A program made the translations under genes and the position numbers. Below the pieces are notes generated by a model. That model worked only from the letters and a program-made list of their open reading frames with translations, was not told the DNA's origin and made no database searches. From Limnochorda sp. L945t (lineage in GTDB: Bacteria > Bacillota > Limnochordia > Limnochordales > Geochordaceae), in NCBI RefSeq assembly GCF_035593305.1, contig NZ_CP141615.1, forward strand, positions 2,263,722-2,327,721: a stretch of 64,000 nt of DNA. The letters are read 5' to 3'. This document shows, piece after piece, positions 32,994 through 42,461 of this stretch (positions are counted from its first letter, which is position 1; every line of letters begins with the position of its first letter).

Positions 32994-34012
32994 ACGGCCA
33001 CCCTCTTTCCGGTGCGATCCGACGCGTAAGCGGCCAGTACGACCTTCAGCGCCTCCCTGCCCGCGACCCCGTCGGGTTCCGGCGTCAGCCCTTCCCGGAC
33101 GCAGCGGGCGAAGTACCGGTGCTCCTCGGCGAAAGGATCCCCTGCTTGCAGGCCCGGCTGGAGCCATCCCGTGAGGCCTTGCCATGCCGCGCCCGGCACG
33201 AACAGCCGCACAGGAGTGCGATAGTCCACCACGATGCTCCCGTCCGTGCCATACAACTCGTAACCCATCACGCCTTCATGCGTCGACCATCCCACCTCGA
33301 TGGTGCCGATCGCCCCGTCTTGCAGGCGCAGGGCCAGATGCGCCACACGGTCGACTTCGCCTCCCGGCTCCACCGTCGCGAGCACGGCGCTCACGTCGCC
33401 GACCTCCGAGCCGCTCAGCCACCGTACCAGGTCCACTGCGTGGATGCCCATGTCGAGCAAGGCACCGCCGCCCGCCCGATCCGCCCGCAAGAACCAGTCG
33501 CTCTCGGCCGGCCACGCGACGTACGGCCCCCGGTGGGCGAACCGAACGCGAAAGCTCAGGATGCGCCCGATCGCCCCCTCCCGCACCAGCCGGTGCACTT
33601 CCTGGTTGAACGCATAGAACCGGTGGGTAAACCCGACCATGAGCACGCGCCGGCTCGAACGGGCGGCCGCCACCATCGCGTCGGCATCTTCCGCCGTCAG
33701 GGCCATCGGCTTTTCGACCAGGACGTGCTTCCCCGCCTCGAGCGCCAGGAGCGCCTGCCGCGCATGAAGGTGGTTGGGTGTGCAGACCACCACCGCCTCG
33801 ATCTCCGGGCGAGCCTCCAGCATCTCCTCCAGAGAGCCGTAAGCCGCCGGCACTCCGAACTCCTGCGCGACCGCTTCTGCTCTCTGCCGCTCGACGTCCG
33901 CCACTGCGGCCACTTCGGCGGCACCCGAACGCTTCACGGCCGCCAGGTGCGCCCTGCGAGCGATCGCTCCCGTGCCTACCACACCGAGTCGCACCAGATC
34001 TGTCGTCGCCAT
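32990..34012 (-). CDS. Gfo/Idh/MocA family oxidoreductase
   Basis: NAD(P)-dependent sugar or inositol dehydrogenase. About 340 residues. Rossmann motif GVVGTGAIARRAHLAAV at the N-terminus; the EKPMALT motif carries the cofactor/catalytic lysine; the second domain shows GGGALLDMGIHAVDLVRWL with the catalytic D...H pair (DMGIH). ATG 34012 is preceded by GCGGAGG. Coupled by ATGA to the epimerase downstream and 20 bp after the DUF4434 gene. Acts in the cytoplasm on sugars released by the locus enzymes. Substrate not readable. Confidence 0.9.
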   Translation of the reverse strand: MATTDLVRLGVVGTGAIARRAHLAAVKRSGAAEVAAVADVERQRAEAVAQEFGVPAAYGSLEEMLEARPEIEAVVVCTPNHLHARQALLALEAGKHVLVEKPMALTAEDADAMVAAARSSRRVLMVGFTHRFYAFNQEVHRLVREGAIGRILSFRVRFAHRGPYVAWPAESDWFLRADRAGGGALLDMGIHAVDLVRWLSGSEVGDVSAVLATVEPGGEVDRVAHLALRLQDGAIGTIEVGWSTHEGVMGYELYGTDGSIVVDYRTPVRLFVPGAAWQGLTGWLQPGLQAGDPFAEEHRYFARCVREGLTPEPDGVAGREALKVVLAAYASDRTGKRVAV

Positions 34013-34032
34013 GGACCTCCGCGCACTCCCCT

Positions 34033-35070
34033 TCACCGTGACTGCAGCCACCGGGCGTATGCCCGGTACAGCGCCACCGAGCTCGGGTGGCCCGCCGTGG
34101 CCGGGCTGTCCGGCGGGTTCATCAGGCCAAGGTACTGGTAAGCGAGGATCCGGTCGACATAGCGGGACGCCGCGCTGAGCTGGGCGAGGATGCGCTCCCA
34201 CGGCGCGGGCACCAGAGGGCTGCGGTATACTGGCCCCTCGAACCGGAAGAGTTCGACGTCGGCCCAAAGCGGCAGCCGTGCCCGGTCATGCAGCCTGCGC
34301 AGGCGCGCCCAGATGGCATCCAGTTCGTCGACCCGTGTCTTCTCGACTCCCACCTCGTCCTGGTAAGCGATGTAATCCACTTCGAGCGCTCGCAGCTGTT
34401 CGACGAAACGCCGGTCGTCCGCCACGGTACGGGTGCCGTAAGGGGCAATGAGGACCGGCTTGCCGGGAGCCGCCTGCCGGCAACGTTCCGCCATGGCTCG
34501 CGCGTAGAGGACGTACGCCTCCGGGAAGTGGCCCTGGATGGGAGCCTCGACCGGCAGGTACCATCCGGAGAACCCCCGGTGATGCCCGTACCGGCGGGCA
34601 AGCTCCAGGGGGACGTGCTGGCGGCCCAACTGTTCGCGAGGATCCTGCGAGGCAAAGTCGCCGGTATGCTCGCTGAAAAAGCCAACCCCGAGGAATACCC
34701 CAGCGCCGCTTTCATCCGCCGCTCGCAACACGGCCTCGATGGGGTCGGCGCAGGCCAGGGGCGTCCAGCGCTTGCGCATGACCTCGGAGGGGTAGAAGGC
34801 CTCGCCCCGCAGGGCCACCGACGTTACCACGAGGATGCGCATGCCGACGGCCGTCATCTCGTTCACCTTGGCCTGCCACTGCTCGCAGCTGAACAGAGCG
34901 GTCTGGCCGTTCCAATAGTCGCCGTCGTGAGGATTGGGATGGTGGAAGTCCAGCCAGCTGCCTTCGATCGCCCTGATTTCGTTCATGGGTTTCGCCTCCG
35001 TGACCGCAGGGAGGATGGCCATGGCCGCGGCCAGCTGCATGAGGCGGCGCCGGCTCAGCGCCAATGGCAT
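34033..35070 (-). CDS. DUF4434 domain protein with twin-arginine-like export signal
   Basis: Probably a TIM-barrel glycoside-hydrolase-like protein (DUF4434 family, function not established). About 345 residues. The N-terminus SRRRLMQLAAAMAILPAVTEA looks like a Tat signal. The mature part begins with SWLDFHHPNPHDGDYWNG and TEMTAVGMRILVVTS-type segments; acidic residues at strand ends (VGFFSEH, WYLPVEAP, AYQDEVGVEK, WADVELF) are candidates for catalysis. Start ATG 35070 shares one base with the TGA of the 1482-residue gene (TGATG). It is the only obvious exported enzyme of the locus, so it may act on the extracellular polymer before uptake (inference). Confidence 0.7.
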   Translation of the reverse strand: MPLALSRRRLMQLAAAMAILPAVTEAKPMNEIRAIEGSWLDFHHPNPHDGDYWNGQTALFSCEQWQAKVNEMTAVGMRILVVTSVALRGEAFYPSEVMRKRWTPLACADPIEAVLRAADESGAGVFLGVGFFSEHTGDFASQDPREQLGRQHVPLELARRYGHHRGFSGWYLPVEAPIQGHFPEAYVLYARAMAERCRQAAPGKPVLIAPYGTRTVADDRRFVEQLRALEVDYIAYQDEVGVEKTRVDELDAIWARLRRLHDRARLPLWADVELFRFEGPVYRSPLVPAPWERILAQLSAASRYVDRILAYQYLGLMNPPDSPATAGHPSSVALYRAYARWLQSR

Positions 35071-38000
35071 CAAGGTGCCTCCTCCGCCGGAGCCAAGGGA
35101 CCGGGACCTACCTCGAAATACCCCGAGACGCAGTACGCCGACAACCGGCGGCGCCACTGCGGCAGCTGGTGCCCGGCAGCGACCAGGAACATGCAACTCG
35201 CCCGGACTTCGTCGACCTCCAACGGCTCGCCGGTCGCCGGCATCTTCTCCAGCTCGACCCACTGCCCGTCGCGGAAGGTGCCAACCACCACGGTATCACC
35301 CGCGCCCGGCCACCGCCATACCGTGCCCGTCGTGAAGGGCAAAGCGAGCACCGCCTCGCTGCGGCTCAGGTCCTGCCCGTCCAGCGCGACGAGGGCCAGG
35401 TGGGCGCTCGCTTCCACGAGCGGCCGTCCTCGCCACGTCACGGTACCCTGGGACTCCACGTGAGTCAGCTCTCCCCTGCTCGTGACGAAGACGAGCCCCG
35501 GCCGTCTTCGCTCGAGGTGCAGGCGGACGGCCTGCCCCTCCCCGGGGCGCACCTCGACCTCCCGGGAACCGGACCGGTGGAAGAGCACCCACAGTCGGCC
35601 GCCCTCGGCTGCAGGCGTCATCACGTGCAGGTCGGGTTCCTGGGGACTCACGGGCGGCTCGCCATCGACGCAGGCCCCGACGACGGCCCTGTACAGCTCG
35701 AAGAGCACGGGGCTCGACCGCCAGCCCGGCCAGCGGGCCTCGGTCGGGTCCGCGTTGTAGATCACCGTGCCGTCCCCGGCGGGCCGGCGGGTCACCACGG
35801 GGAAGCCCCCCTCGCCTGCGACCAGCGCCCGCGCGCCGGCAAGCTCGAGGTGCACGCAGGGCCGCCACGTGTCCTCCACGGCAGTGCCGGGGATAAGGGC
35901 ACGAACGGCCGGCCCCGCCTCCCACTGCATGGGCGGGTACAGCCGGCGCACCAGGCGGGCGCCGATCAGGTCCTCCCATACGCTGTCGCGCCGCGGCTTG
36001 CGGTCCTCGTCGTACGACGGGTCGCCCGAGAGATAGACCGTACCTCCCCGACGGGCAAAGTGCCGCAGCCATTCCAGCGCCGTCGCGGGTGCCCCGTAGG
36101 CCACCGGATAGAGCACGACCCGTGGCTCGAAGGGCAGCGTGGCCAGATCCTCTTCGTCGACGGCCTGGAAGTCACAACCGAGGCTACTGAGCGCCATGCC
36201 CGCGGCGTACACCGCATTGACGGCTTTGATGCCGCCCGGCCCCATCCGGTTTTCCGAGGGCACCACCAGTACCACTCGGGGCGCCCGGTATGCCAGCGGC
36301 AGCGTGGCGAACAGCAGCGCCACGTTGCGCACCTCGGCTGCGATAGGCTTGGGGACGGGATCGTGGCTGTGAAAGACTCCCCACGGGAAGACCCATCCCG
36401 TCGAGTCCTGCAGTCCCCAGTGCTGGAGTTTGGAGGCCCCCCGCCCAAGCCCGTAATGCTGAACAGCCAGGAAGTGCTCCAGCTGCTCCTCCCGGGTACG
36501 CCGCACGAGGTAGTTGGCGCCCCATGCCTGGCTCGGGTGGGTCTTGCACCCGTACTCACCGAGGCCGGTGCCCTGCCCGTGGATGCGCCGGTCGATGAAC
36601 GTGAAAGCGCCCGGAAGCAGATCGACGTCCAGGTCCTGGTCGCCCAGGGCGTTACCGTTGGCATGGGTGAGGCCGTCGATCGCCTGGCGCAGGTCGTTGG
36701 CTCCGAAGGGCAGGTTGAAGAACTCGTCGGTGGTGATGCGCCCGGGCGTGACGGAGCTGACCGCGTCTACCATACTGCGGTTCCAAAGGCGCCCCAGCTC
36801 CACCACGAACCGCACGCGGTCCCGGAGGCGGACGTCGTCCCACGGGGCCAGAGGGTTCCAGACCGGGTCGGGCCCGTCCGGCAACGCCTGGGACCATCCG
36901 CGGGACGGGTCGTAGGCTGGGCCCCAGGCTTCCTGCAGCCGGTCCAGGAGACCGTAGCGGCGCCTCAGGTACTCCTCCCATAGGCCCTGGAAGGCGGTCA
37001 GGGGGTGAAGCTCACTTCCCAGGTCGCCGTTGAAATAGAAGATGAGACCCGGCACGTCCCTCCAGTGAGCGGCCATCCTGCGGCAGAACTCCTGCTGTGC
37101 TTCCCGTTCGGCCCCCTGCGCCAGCACGTTGGTGAGCACCAACAGGCAGGGCATGTAAATCATCCGGAGTTGCTGCAGTTCCTGCACCAGGGCGTCCAGG
37201 CTCCGCTGCTGGCGCTCGGGGAACTGAAAGCCGCCGGGGATGTACTGCAGGTTTTCGTAAACCCGGTATCCGTAGTCCCGGGCCCTCAACAGCAGCCGGC
37301 GGCGCCGGGCCGGGTGGTGGAACGTCCCGAAGAAGATCTCTTCGTTGCTGTCCGAGCCCATGAGCACGACCCGGCGGCCGTCCAGCTCGAAGTAGTTGTC
37401 GCGAAACTGAAGCCGGGGGCCACACTCGAGCGCCTGCCGAGACTCGACCAGGATGCTGCTCTCCATGACGTCCCATGGCTCATCCGGGTCGCCCGCTCTC
37501 AGGTCCGCGGACATTCCTTCCGGGGAGTACCGCAGGCAGCACCGAATCGTGCGCAGGGTGCCCTTCCCCTCGGCCCACGGGATGGCAAACGTGACCTTGC
37601 GGGTGGCGCGAGCGGGCACCGCCACCTGCTGCTGCCCCTTCCACAAGACCGTCCCGGCTTCGTCGAGACACCGCACGACGAGGCTTCCCGCCCGTGATTT
37701 GCCCGAGGTGTTGTGGACGATGACGTCCACCAGCGCATCTTCGCCCCGGCGGGCCAGGTAGTGGTGCGGCCGTACCTCCTGCAAGAACAGCCCTTCGGTC
37801 AGGAAGGCGGCGACCCGGCACAGCCCCGGAAGCCGCCGTTCGTCCAGGAGATCGATGTTTTCGGTACCGAACGCGGCCCAGGCGGAGTGGGTGTACGGCC
37901 CTGCGCGGTGGATCACCAAAGCCGCGGCAGGTCCCCGCTCCTGACCGTACCGGTCGGACGCCTCCAGCAGCGGCTCCCACCGGGCGTCGTCGACCCGGGT

Positions 38001-39518
38001 CAGCCCGGTGGCGGCCCACCCCCGCACGCCGTCGGGCGGAGCAATCGTCCAGCCGGCGGCGTCGAGCAGGTGCAGGCTCCCTGCGGGTCGCACCGTCACG
38101 GCATGCTCCAGCCGGAAGTCCGCGTCGAACAAGCCGAGCTGGGTCGGCTTCAGAAGGATGCCGTCGGAAGGTAGTCCCCACCGGCCGTTGAGGAGCCCAG
38201 GGTCGGGTATGGGCACGATCCCGTAGCGCCGGAGTACATAGGCCCCCTCCACCATCTTGAGTCCGAAACGCAGCCGGGTACGGGCCTGCCGGTAGTGGGT
38301 CTTGAACGGCATCCGGAAGACCTGGAGTCCGCCGGCGCGCTCGAGCAACCGGGCTTCGAACCGGAAGAGGACTTCCCCTGAGGCATCCAGCTGTTCGATG
38401 GTGACCACCGGCTGCCAGAAGTAGTCGAGGCCCTCCCCTCTGCCCTCCACCACCAGCACGTACCACGAGCCGGCCTCCAGTTCGTAGAGGGCTTCGGCTT
38501 GCGGAACCGCCTGCAGGAAGCTGCCGAACGGATGCGCCTGCAGGAGGTACCCCTGCGCCTCTCCGTCACGCCGGGTCGGTAGGCTCTCCACCGTCGACTC
38601 GAGGGGAGCAACCACCGGCGCGCCGTCGAGCTCGACCTGCGGGGGGTAAGGCTGTTCCACCCATCCTTCCGCCTCCCGGCGCCAGATGCGGTCGAAGGCG
38701 TAGCCACCCAGGGTCATGAGTTTCCCTCCAGCCGCCAGAAAGCGCAGGAGGGCCGCCCGCGCGTGGGCGGGGTAGTGCGGCCCGTGGGTCCAGATCAGGA
38801 GCGAGACCCCGGCACCGGTGAGCGCATCCGGTCTCTCCAGGGCCGCCGCATTCCACGAGGCGACCTGCCATCCCCACGCCTTCAGGCGCGCGAGCAAGGC
38901 AAAGACCCGGCTCTCCTGAGGAGCGCCCGGGAACGACGGGTCGTAGAAGATGGCCACCGCACGGTCATCCAGAAGTGGGGGCCAGGACGAGACGGCGTCG
39001 AGACCTGCACCCCGGGCCCGGAGCGAAAACGCCTTCACCCAAAACCGGCCGGTGCCGTTGTAAATCCCGATGCGGAGTTCGAAAAACCACGCCTTCGGGT
39101 TGCGGGGAAGTTGCTGCTCGACCTGCTGCCACCCGCCGGGTTCCCGGAGTACCAGGACGGTCGCCTCGTCGACCGGATCACCGGAGAGGTCGAGCTGTGC
39201 CAGCCGGACATACAGGTGCCCCGGCGCCCGAGTGAGGTGGGCGACGTTGCCTCTTCCCGTGTACGGATGGAGACTGTCCAGCCGCACATGGCCCCGGAGC
39301 TCCAGGCGCTCGCAGCCCTCAGGGATGAAGCCCCACTGGGTGGCGGCCCCGGCGTGCTCGCTCTCGCCGTTCATTTGCTTCTGCGTGGGGTCGGCACCCA
39401 GGCTCATCGACCCGGGACCGCCTCCGGGCACCTCCGGCACGTACTCGCAGTTCTCCCCGAGCGACCAGCCGTGATGCTCCGTGAAAGCCCCATTGCGCAA
39501 CAGTTCCACGACGTTCAC
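35070..39518 (-). CDS. Very large multidomain glycoside-hydrolase-like protein (GH42/clan A-like core)
   Basis: 1482 residues, no signal peptide, so probably cytoplasmic. Visible layout: ~1-175, a beta-sandwich carbohydrate-binding-like region; ~180-290, an alpha/beta domain like a glutamine-amidotransferase fold (AVAIFYDPSFPG...LLIWTHGPHYPAHARAALLRFLAAGGKLMTLGG); ~300-720, beta-rich linker domains; ~735-1090, a TIM-barrel-like core; ~1100-1210, a second amidotransferase-like domain as in beta-galactosidase trimerisation domains (VVLVVPSENRMGPGG, LRHFARRGGTVYLSGD); then a beta-rich C-terminus. In the core, YFNGDLGSEL (about 827-836), TTDEFFNLPF (about 928) and LGEYGCKTH (about 985) are candidate acid/base and nucleophile positions, as in GH42/GH5 enzymes. 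It overlaps the 970-residue gene by ATGA. I do not recognise a described enzyme of this full architecture. Confidence 0.75.
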   Translation of the reverse strand: MNVVELLRNGAFTEHHGWSLGENCEYVPEVPGGGPGSMSLGADPTQKQMNGESEHAGAATQWGFIPEGCERLELRGHVRLDSLHPYTGRGNVAHLTRAPGHLYVRLAQLDLSGDPVDEATVLVLREPGGWQQVEQQLPRNPKAWFFELRIGIYNGTGRFWVKAFSLRARGAGLDAVSSWPPLLDDRAVAIFYDPSFPGAPQESRVFALLARLKAWGWQVASWNAAALERPDALTGAGVSLLIWTHGPHYPAHARAALLRFLAAGGKLMTLGGYAFDRIWRREAEGWVEQPYPPQVELDGAPVVAPLESTVESLPTRRDGEAQGYLLQAHPFGSFLQAVPQAEALYELEAGSWYVLVVEGRGEGLDYFWQPVVTIEQLDASGEVLFRFEARLLERAGGLQVFRMPFKTHYRQARTRLRFGLKMVEGAYVLRRYGIVPIPDPGLLNGRWGLPSDGILLKPTQLGLFDADFRLEHAVTVRPAGSLHLLDAAGWTIAPPDGVRGWAATGLTRVDDARWEPLLEASDRYGQERGPAAALVIHRAGPYTHSAWAAFGTENIDLLDERRLPGLCRVAAFLTEGLFLQEVRPHHYLARRGEDALVDVIVHNTSGKSRAGSLVVRCLDEAGTVLWKGQQQVAVPARATRKVTFAIPWAEGKGTLRTIRCCLRYSPEGMSADLRAGDPDEPWDVMESSILVESRQALECGPRLQFRDNYFELDGRRVVLMGSDSNEEIFFGTFHHPARRRRLLLRARDYGYRVYENLQYIPGGFQFPERQQRSLDALVQELQQLRMIYMPCLLVLTNVLAQGAEREAQQEFCRRMAAHWRDVPGLIFYFNGDLGSELHPLTAFQGLWEEYLRRRYGLLDRLQEAWGPAYDPSRGWSQALPDGPDPVWNPLAPWDDVRLRDRVRFVVELGRLWNRSMVDAVSSVTPGRITTDEFFNLPFGANDLRQAIDGLTHANGNALGDQDLDVDLLPGAFTFIDRRIHGQGTGLGEYGCKTHPSQAWGANYLVRRTREEQLEHFLAVQHYGLGRGASKLQHWGLQDSTGWVFPWGVFHSHDPVPKPIAAEVRNVALLFATLPLAYRAPRVVLVVPSENRMGPGGIKAVNAVYAAGMALSSLGCDFQAVDEEDLATLPFEPRVVLYPVAYGAPATALEWLRHFARRGGTVYLSGDPSYDEDRKPRRDSVWEDLIGARLVRRLYPPMQWEAGPAVRALIPGTAVEDTWRPCVHLELAGARALVAGEGGFPVVTRRPAGDGTVIYNADPTEARWPGWRSSPVLFELYRAVVGACVDGEPPVSPQEPDLHVMTPAAEGGRLWVLFHRSGSREVEVRPGEGQAVRLHLERRRPGLVFVTSRGELTHVESQGTVTWRGRPLVEASAHLALVALDGQDLSRSEAVLALPFTTGTVWRWPGAGDTVVVGTFRDGQWVELEKMPATGEPLEVDEVRASCMFLVAAGHQLPQWRRRLSAYCVSGYFEVGPGPLAPAEEAP

Positions 39519-42427
39519 CCCTCGATTGCCACGGGCTCGGCGGGTTCACCGGCATTGCCGTCGTCATCGACCGCCACGACCGAAAGGTGGCTCGGGACGA
39601 GACCGGTCCTGCGCTGTCTGAGCTGCTCCCACCACGACGTCAGGTCGCACGTGGTATCGTAAGTGGACGTCACGACCTCGGCCCGAGGAGGGCGGACCTC
39701 CGGGCCCCATCCCGCCAGCACCAGGTAACGCACCCCGGTGAACGGCGCCCGTTCAGGGACACCACGGACCACGTGGTTCTCGACCGAATAGTGCAGCCCA
39801 AACGCTTCCGGGGGAGCATCCGGCCGGAGAGCCGGTGGCGGGGTACCCTCCGGAGGCTCCCACCGCAGGCGGACACCCTGGCCGTCACGTACGAGCTCCG
39901 CGTGCCGGGGAGCAGGCACCGGGCCTCGCCGGGGGGAGCGATGGGCCACGCAGGCGGAGGGCGGGCCTTCGTCCCCACCGTCCCGGACGGCCGTCACCGC
40001 GTAGAAGTACCACGTACCCGGTTGTGCGCTCCGATCGACGAAAGCCGGGCCCTGGGCTTCACCCAGCAGGTGATCGGCTCGGGGCAACGCCGGGAACGTG
40101 CTGCTGCGGTACACCCGGTAGCCCGATGGCGGGGGCCCTTCCGGCGGCCTCCAGAAGAGCGCGATGCCATGGCCTTCCCCCTTCGCGGGGAGATCCTCCG
40201 TGAAGAGCACGGGCACGCGCCCTTCCGTGGCGGGGGTCGTGACCGTTTGCAGGGCGACCGCCCAGGGCGGCAGGGGACACGCACGCTCATCGAAGCGGGG
40301 CATCGCGTCGTCGCCCGCCAGGTACTGGGCAATCGCCCAGTCGATGACGGCATTGCACCAGCCCGACTCCATGACGTACGGGCCCCAGGCCGGGTCCTGC
40401 GGGCTTCCGTACCATTCCCAGTGGCGATAATCGAACGAGCGCTTCCACCCGCCGTCTACCAGGGGATCCTCCGGATCCGCGATCTGGATGCGGACGAGGA
40501 AGTCCGCCATCTTCTCGAACAGTGCACGGGCCCGCCCGTCGCCCGTGGCCCTGTACAACTGCCACAGCCCGAAGAGGGCGAAACTCTGCACGTACATGAT
40601 GTCGGCAATGGGCTCGCCGTTTTCGTGGAAGACCGCGGAGTCGGCCACGAAGAGGTCCTTGTCCTCGTTGTCCCACTCCTGCAGCGCTCCTGTCTCGTCC
40701 GTGCGTCGCTCCAGGTATGCCATGCAATCCAGGGCCGCCTCGCGGGCCTTTACGGAAACCCGGCTCCACATGGCCAGGGGCAGGAGCGCCCGGGCATAGA
40801 TCTCGGTACGGCTGACGTCGTAGCCGTAGCGGATGGGGTGGCTGGCGAGCATCAGCTCCAGCGCCCGCCACCCGTCTCGCAACAGCGAGCCGTCTCCCGT
40901 TGCCGCCCACGCATGGGGATAAAGGGCAACAGGCATGCCGTTGTAGTGGGGGACGACACTCGTCCCGGGAGACAGACGGCAGGGAACCGGCCCCACGGTG
41001 TTGAGCACGCTGCCGCGCAGGAAAAGGTAGTCGTGGCACCCCGCAGCGTTGAGCGTTTTCTGGAACGCGCGCACGGTGTCGAGCGCCCGACCGAACGTCT
41101 CGTCGCCGGTTTCCCGCAGGAAGACCATGCCGACCAACGATGCCCACGTATTGTCGTCGGTGAAGATGTTTTCCGGATGCTGGCCCGGGGCGAGCTCCCC
41201 CATCCAGTTCCAGAAGCCGAACGTGCCGACCCCTGCGTCCCGGTCCTGGTACCGCCCGTCGTAAAGGTGCTTCGCCAGGTTGCGGCCCACCCGCATCCAA
41301 GACTCGTCCCCAGAGGCCTTTCCGAAGGTCCAGCACGCGGCGGCGGTCTCGGCGATGCAGTCCGGGCGCAGATCCTTGCCAATGCTGCGGGTGTTGGATT
41401 CCACCCGTTCGTAAACGCCTCCCGTGCCGTCAGGTGTCACGAACAGGTTGCGGCGCAGCCACTCCAGGTTGCGACCCACGCTCTGTCGGTAGCGCACCTG
41501 CCGGTCGGAAACGTCGAGGCGGTAGTGGATCTGCTCACCGTCGGCCCACGTGGCCCGGAGCTCGTAGACTCCCGGCTCCCGGAGCACCAGCGGCTCGCTT
41601 TCGAAAGCCCTGGCGCCGGCCGCCCGCAAGGGGATGAGCTCCCAGCTATTCCCCGCCGCTTCGGGGAGGATCCGGCGAAGCTGCACGCGGTCCGGCGCGA
41701 CGGCGGCCTCCACCCGCACCCGGGCCGGCTCACCGGGCGGCACCCACACCGGAGGGTCGGTCAGCAACCTGCGGTGTACCTCTTCGAAGCTGCGGCCGGA
41801 TCCACCAAGAGCCTTGACCAGGTTGAAGGCGAGCCGCTCCCAACGTTCTCGCAATACGAAGCGGTCGTCACGGTACCGGGTGAGCAGCAACGTCGCGTAG
41901 TAGACGCCGTCCCGCGGGCTGATCAGTGCCGGATGAGGATCCCCGACTCCCACGCGCCCGAAATGGACCCGATAGGTGCCCAGGACCTCTGCCAGCACCA
42001 GGAGTACCCCGGGGCGGCCGGCCAGCTCACCCTCGAGGAAAGGTGCGCCGTACGGGTCGAGCAGGTCCATCGGCTCGAACCCGTCCGCCACCGGGCTCGA
42101 CCCCTGCCAGACGACGAGGCGCCGCACCGACCGTTCGGCACGGGTGCCACGGGCGCGGAACCCTACCAGCTCGGCAAGGCGCTCGTGGGTCCACCCTTCG
42201 ACGTACAGACGGCCCCCGGCCTCCACGTACCCCGCCACGGCGGCTGCCACGTCGTCCGGAAGGGTTGCTCCCAACTGACTGGACAGCAGCAACAGGCCGT
42301 CGAAGCGGGCCAGAGCCCGGGCGGAGCGAAGCGTGTCGCTTTCTACCTCTTCCCACATGCCGCCCAGCCGGTCGATCCACGTCCCGAAGGGAAAGGGCGC
42401 ACCGTTGTGCCAGACGCCCAACCGCAC
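39515..42427 (-). CDS. Large (alpha/alpha)-barrel enzyme with N-terminal amidotransferase-like and C-terminal Fn3-like domains
   Basis: 970 residues, no signal peptide. Residues ~1-215 resemble a ThuA/glutamine-amidotransferase-like domain (FDGLLLLSSQLGATLPDDVAAAVAGYVEAGGRLYVEGW). A beta-rich linker covers ~220-315. Residues ~325-735 form helical repeats typical of (alpha/alpha)6 glycosidases or lyases: DCIAETAAACWTFGKASGDESW, NWMGELAPG, IFTDDNTWASLVGMVFLRETGDE, SRTEIYARALLPLAMW and QEWDNEDKDLFVADSAVF. Residues ~760-965 look like two Fn3 repeats (SGYRVYRSSTFPALP...GTWYFYAVTAVRDGG). Acidic pairs (TDD, EWDNED) are candidate catalytic sites. First enzyme after the permeases in the operon; coupled by ATGA to the 1482-residue gene. 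Not a family I can name. Confidence 0.72.
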   Translation of the reverse strand: MRLGVWHNGAPFPFGTWIDRLGGMWEEVESDTLRSARALARFDGLLLLSSQLGATLPDDVAAAVAGYVEAGGRLYVEGWTHERLAELVGFRARGTRAERSVRRLVVWQGSSPVADGFEPMDLLDPYGAPFLEGELAGRPGVLLVLAEVLGTYRVHFGRVGVGDPHPALISPRDGVYYATLLLTRYRDDRFVLRERWERLAFNLVKALGGSGRSFEEVHRRLLTDPPVWVPPGEPARVRVEAAVAPDRVQLRRILPEAAGNSWELIPLRAAGARAFESEPLVLREPGVYELRATWADGEQIHYRLDVSDRQVRYRQSVGRNLEWLRRNLFVTPDGTGGVYERVESNTRSIGKDLRPDCIAETAAACWTFGKASGDESWMRVGRNLAKHLYDGRYQDRDAGVGTFGFWNWMGELAPGQHPENIFTDDNTWASLVGMVFLRETGDETFGRALDTVRAFQKTLNAAGCHDYLFLRGSVLNTVGPVPCRLSPGTSVVPHYNGMPVALYPHAWAATGDGSLLRDGWRALELMLASHPIRYGYDVSRTEIYARALLPLAMWSRVSVKAREAALDCMAYLERRTDETGALQEWDNEDKDLFVADSAVFHENGEPIADIMYVQSFALFGLWQLYRATGDGRARALFEKMADFLVRIQIADPEDPLVDGGWKRSFDYRHWEWYGSPQDPAWGPYVMESGWCNAVIDWAIAQYLAGDDAMPRFDERACPLPPWAVALQTVTTPATEGRVPVLFTEDLPAKGEGHGIALFWRPPEGPPPSGYRVYRSSTFPALPRADHLLGEAQGPAFVDRSAQPGTWYFYAVTAVRDGGDEGPPSACVAHRSPRRGPVPAPRHAELVRDGQGVRLRWEPPEGTPPPALRPDAPPEAFGLHYSVENHVVRGVPERAPFTGVRYLVLAGWGPEVRPPRAEVVTSTYDTTCDLTSWWEQLRQRRTGLVPSHLSVVAVDDDGNAGEPAEPVAIEG

Positions 42428-42461
42428 CGCTGACAGCCTCCCTCTCCTACCCCGCCCTGCC

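Noticed and set aside
39587-42433. A 948-codon plus-strand frame opposite the 970-residue gene
   Set aside because: Its composition is a shadow of the sense gene, with no domain motifs and no ribosome-binding site.
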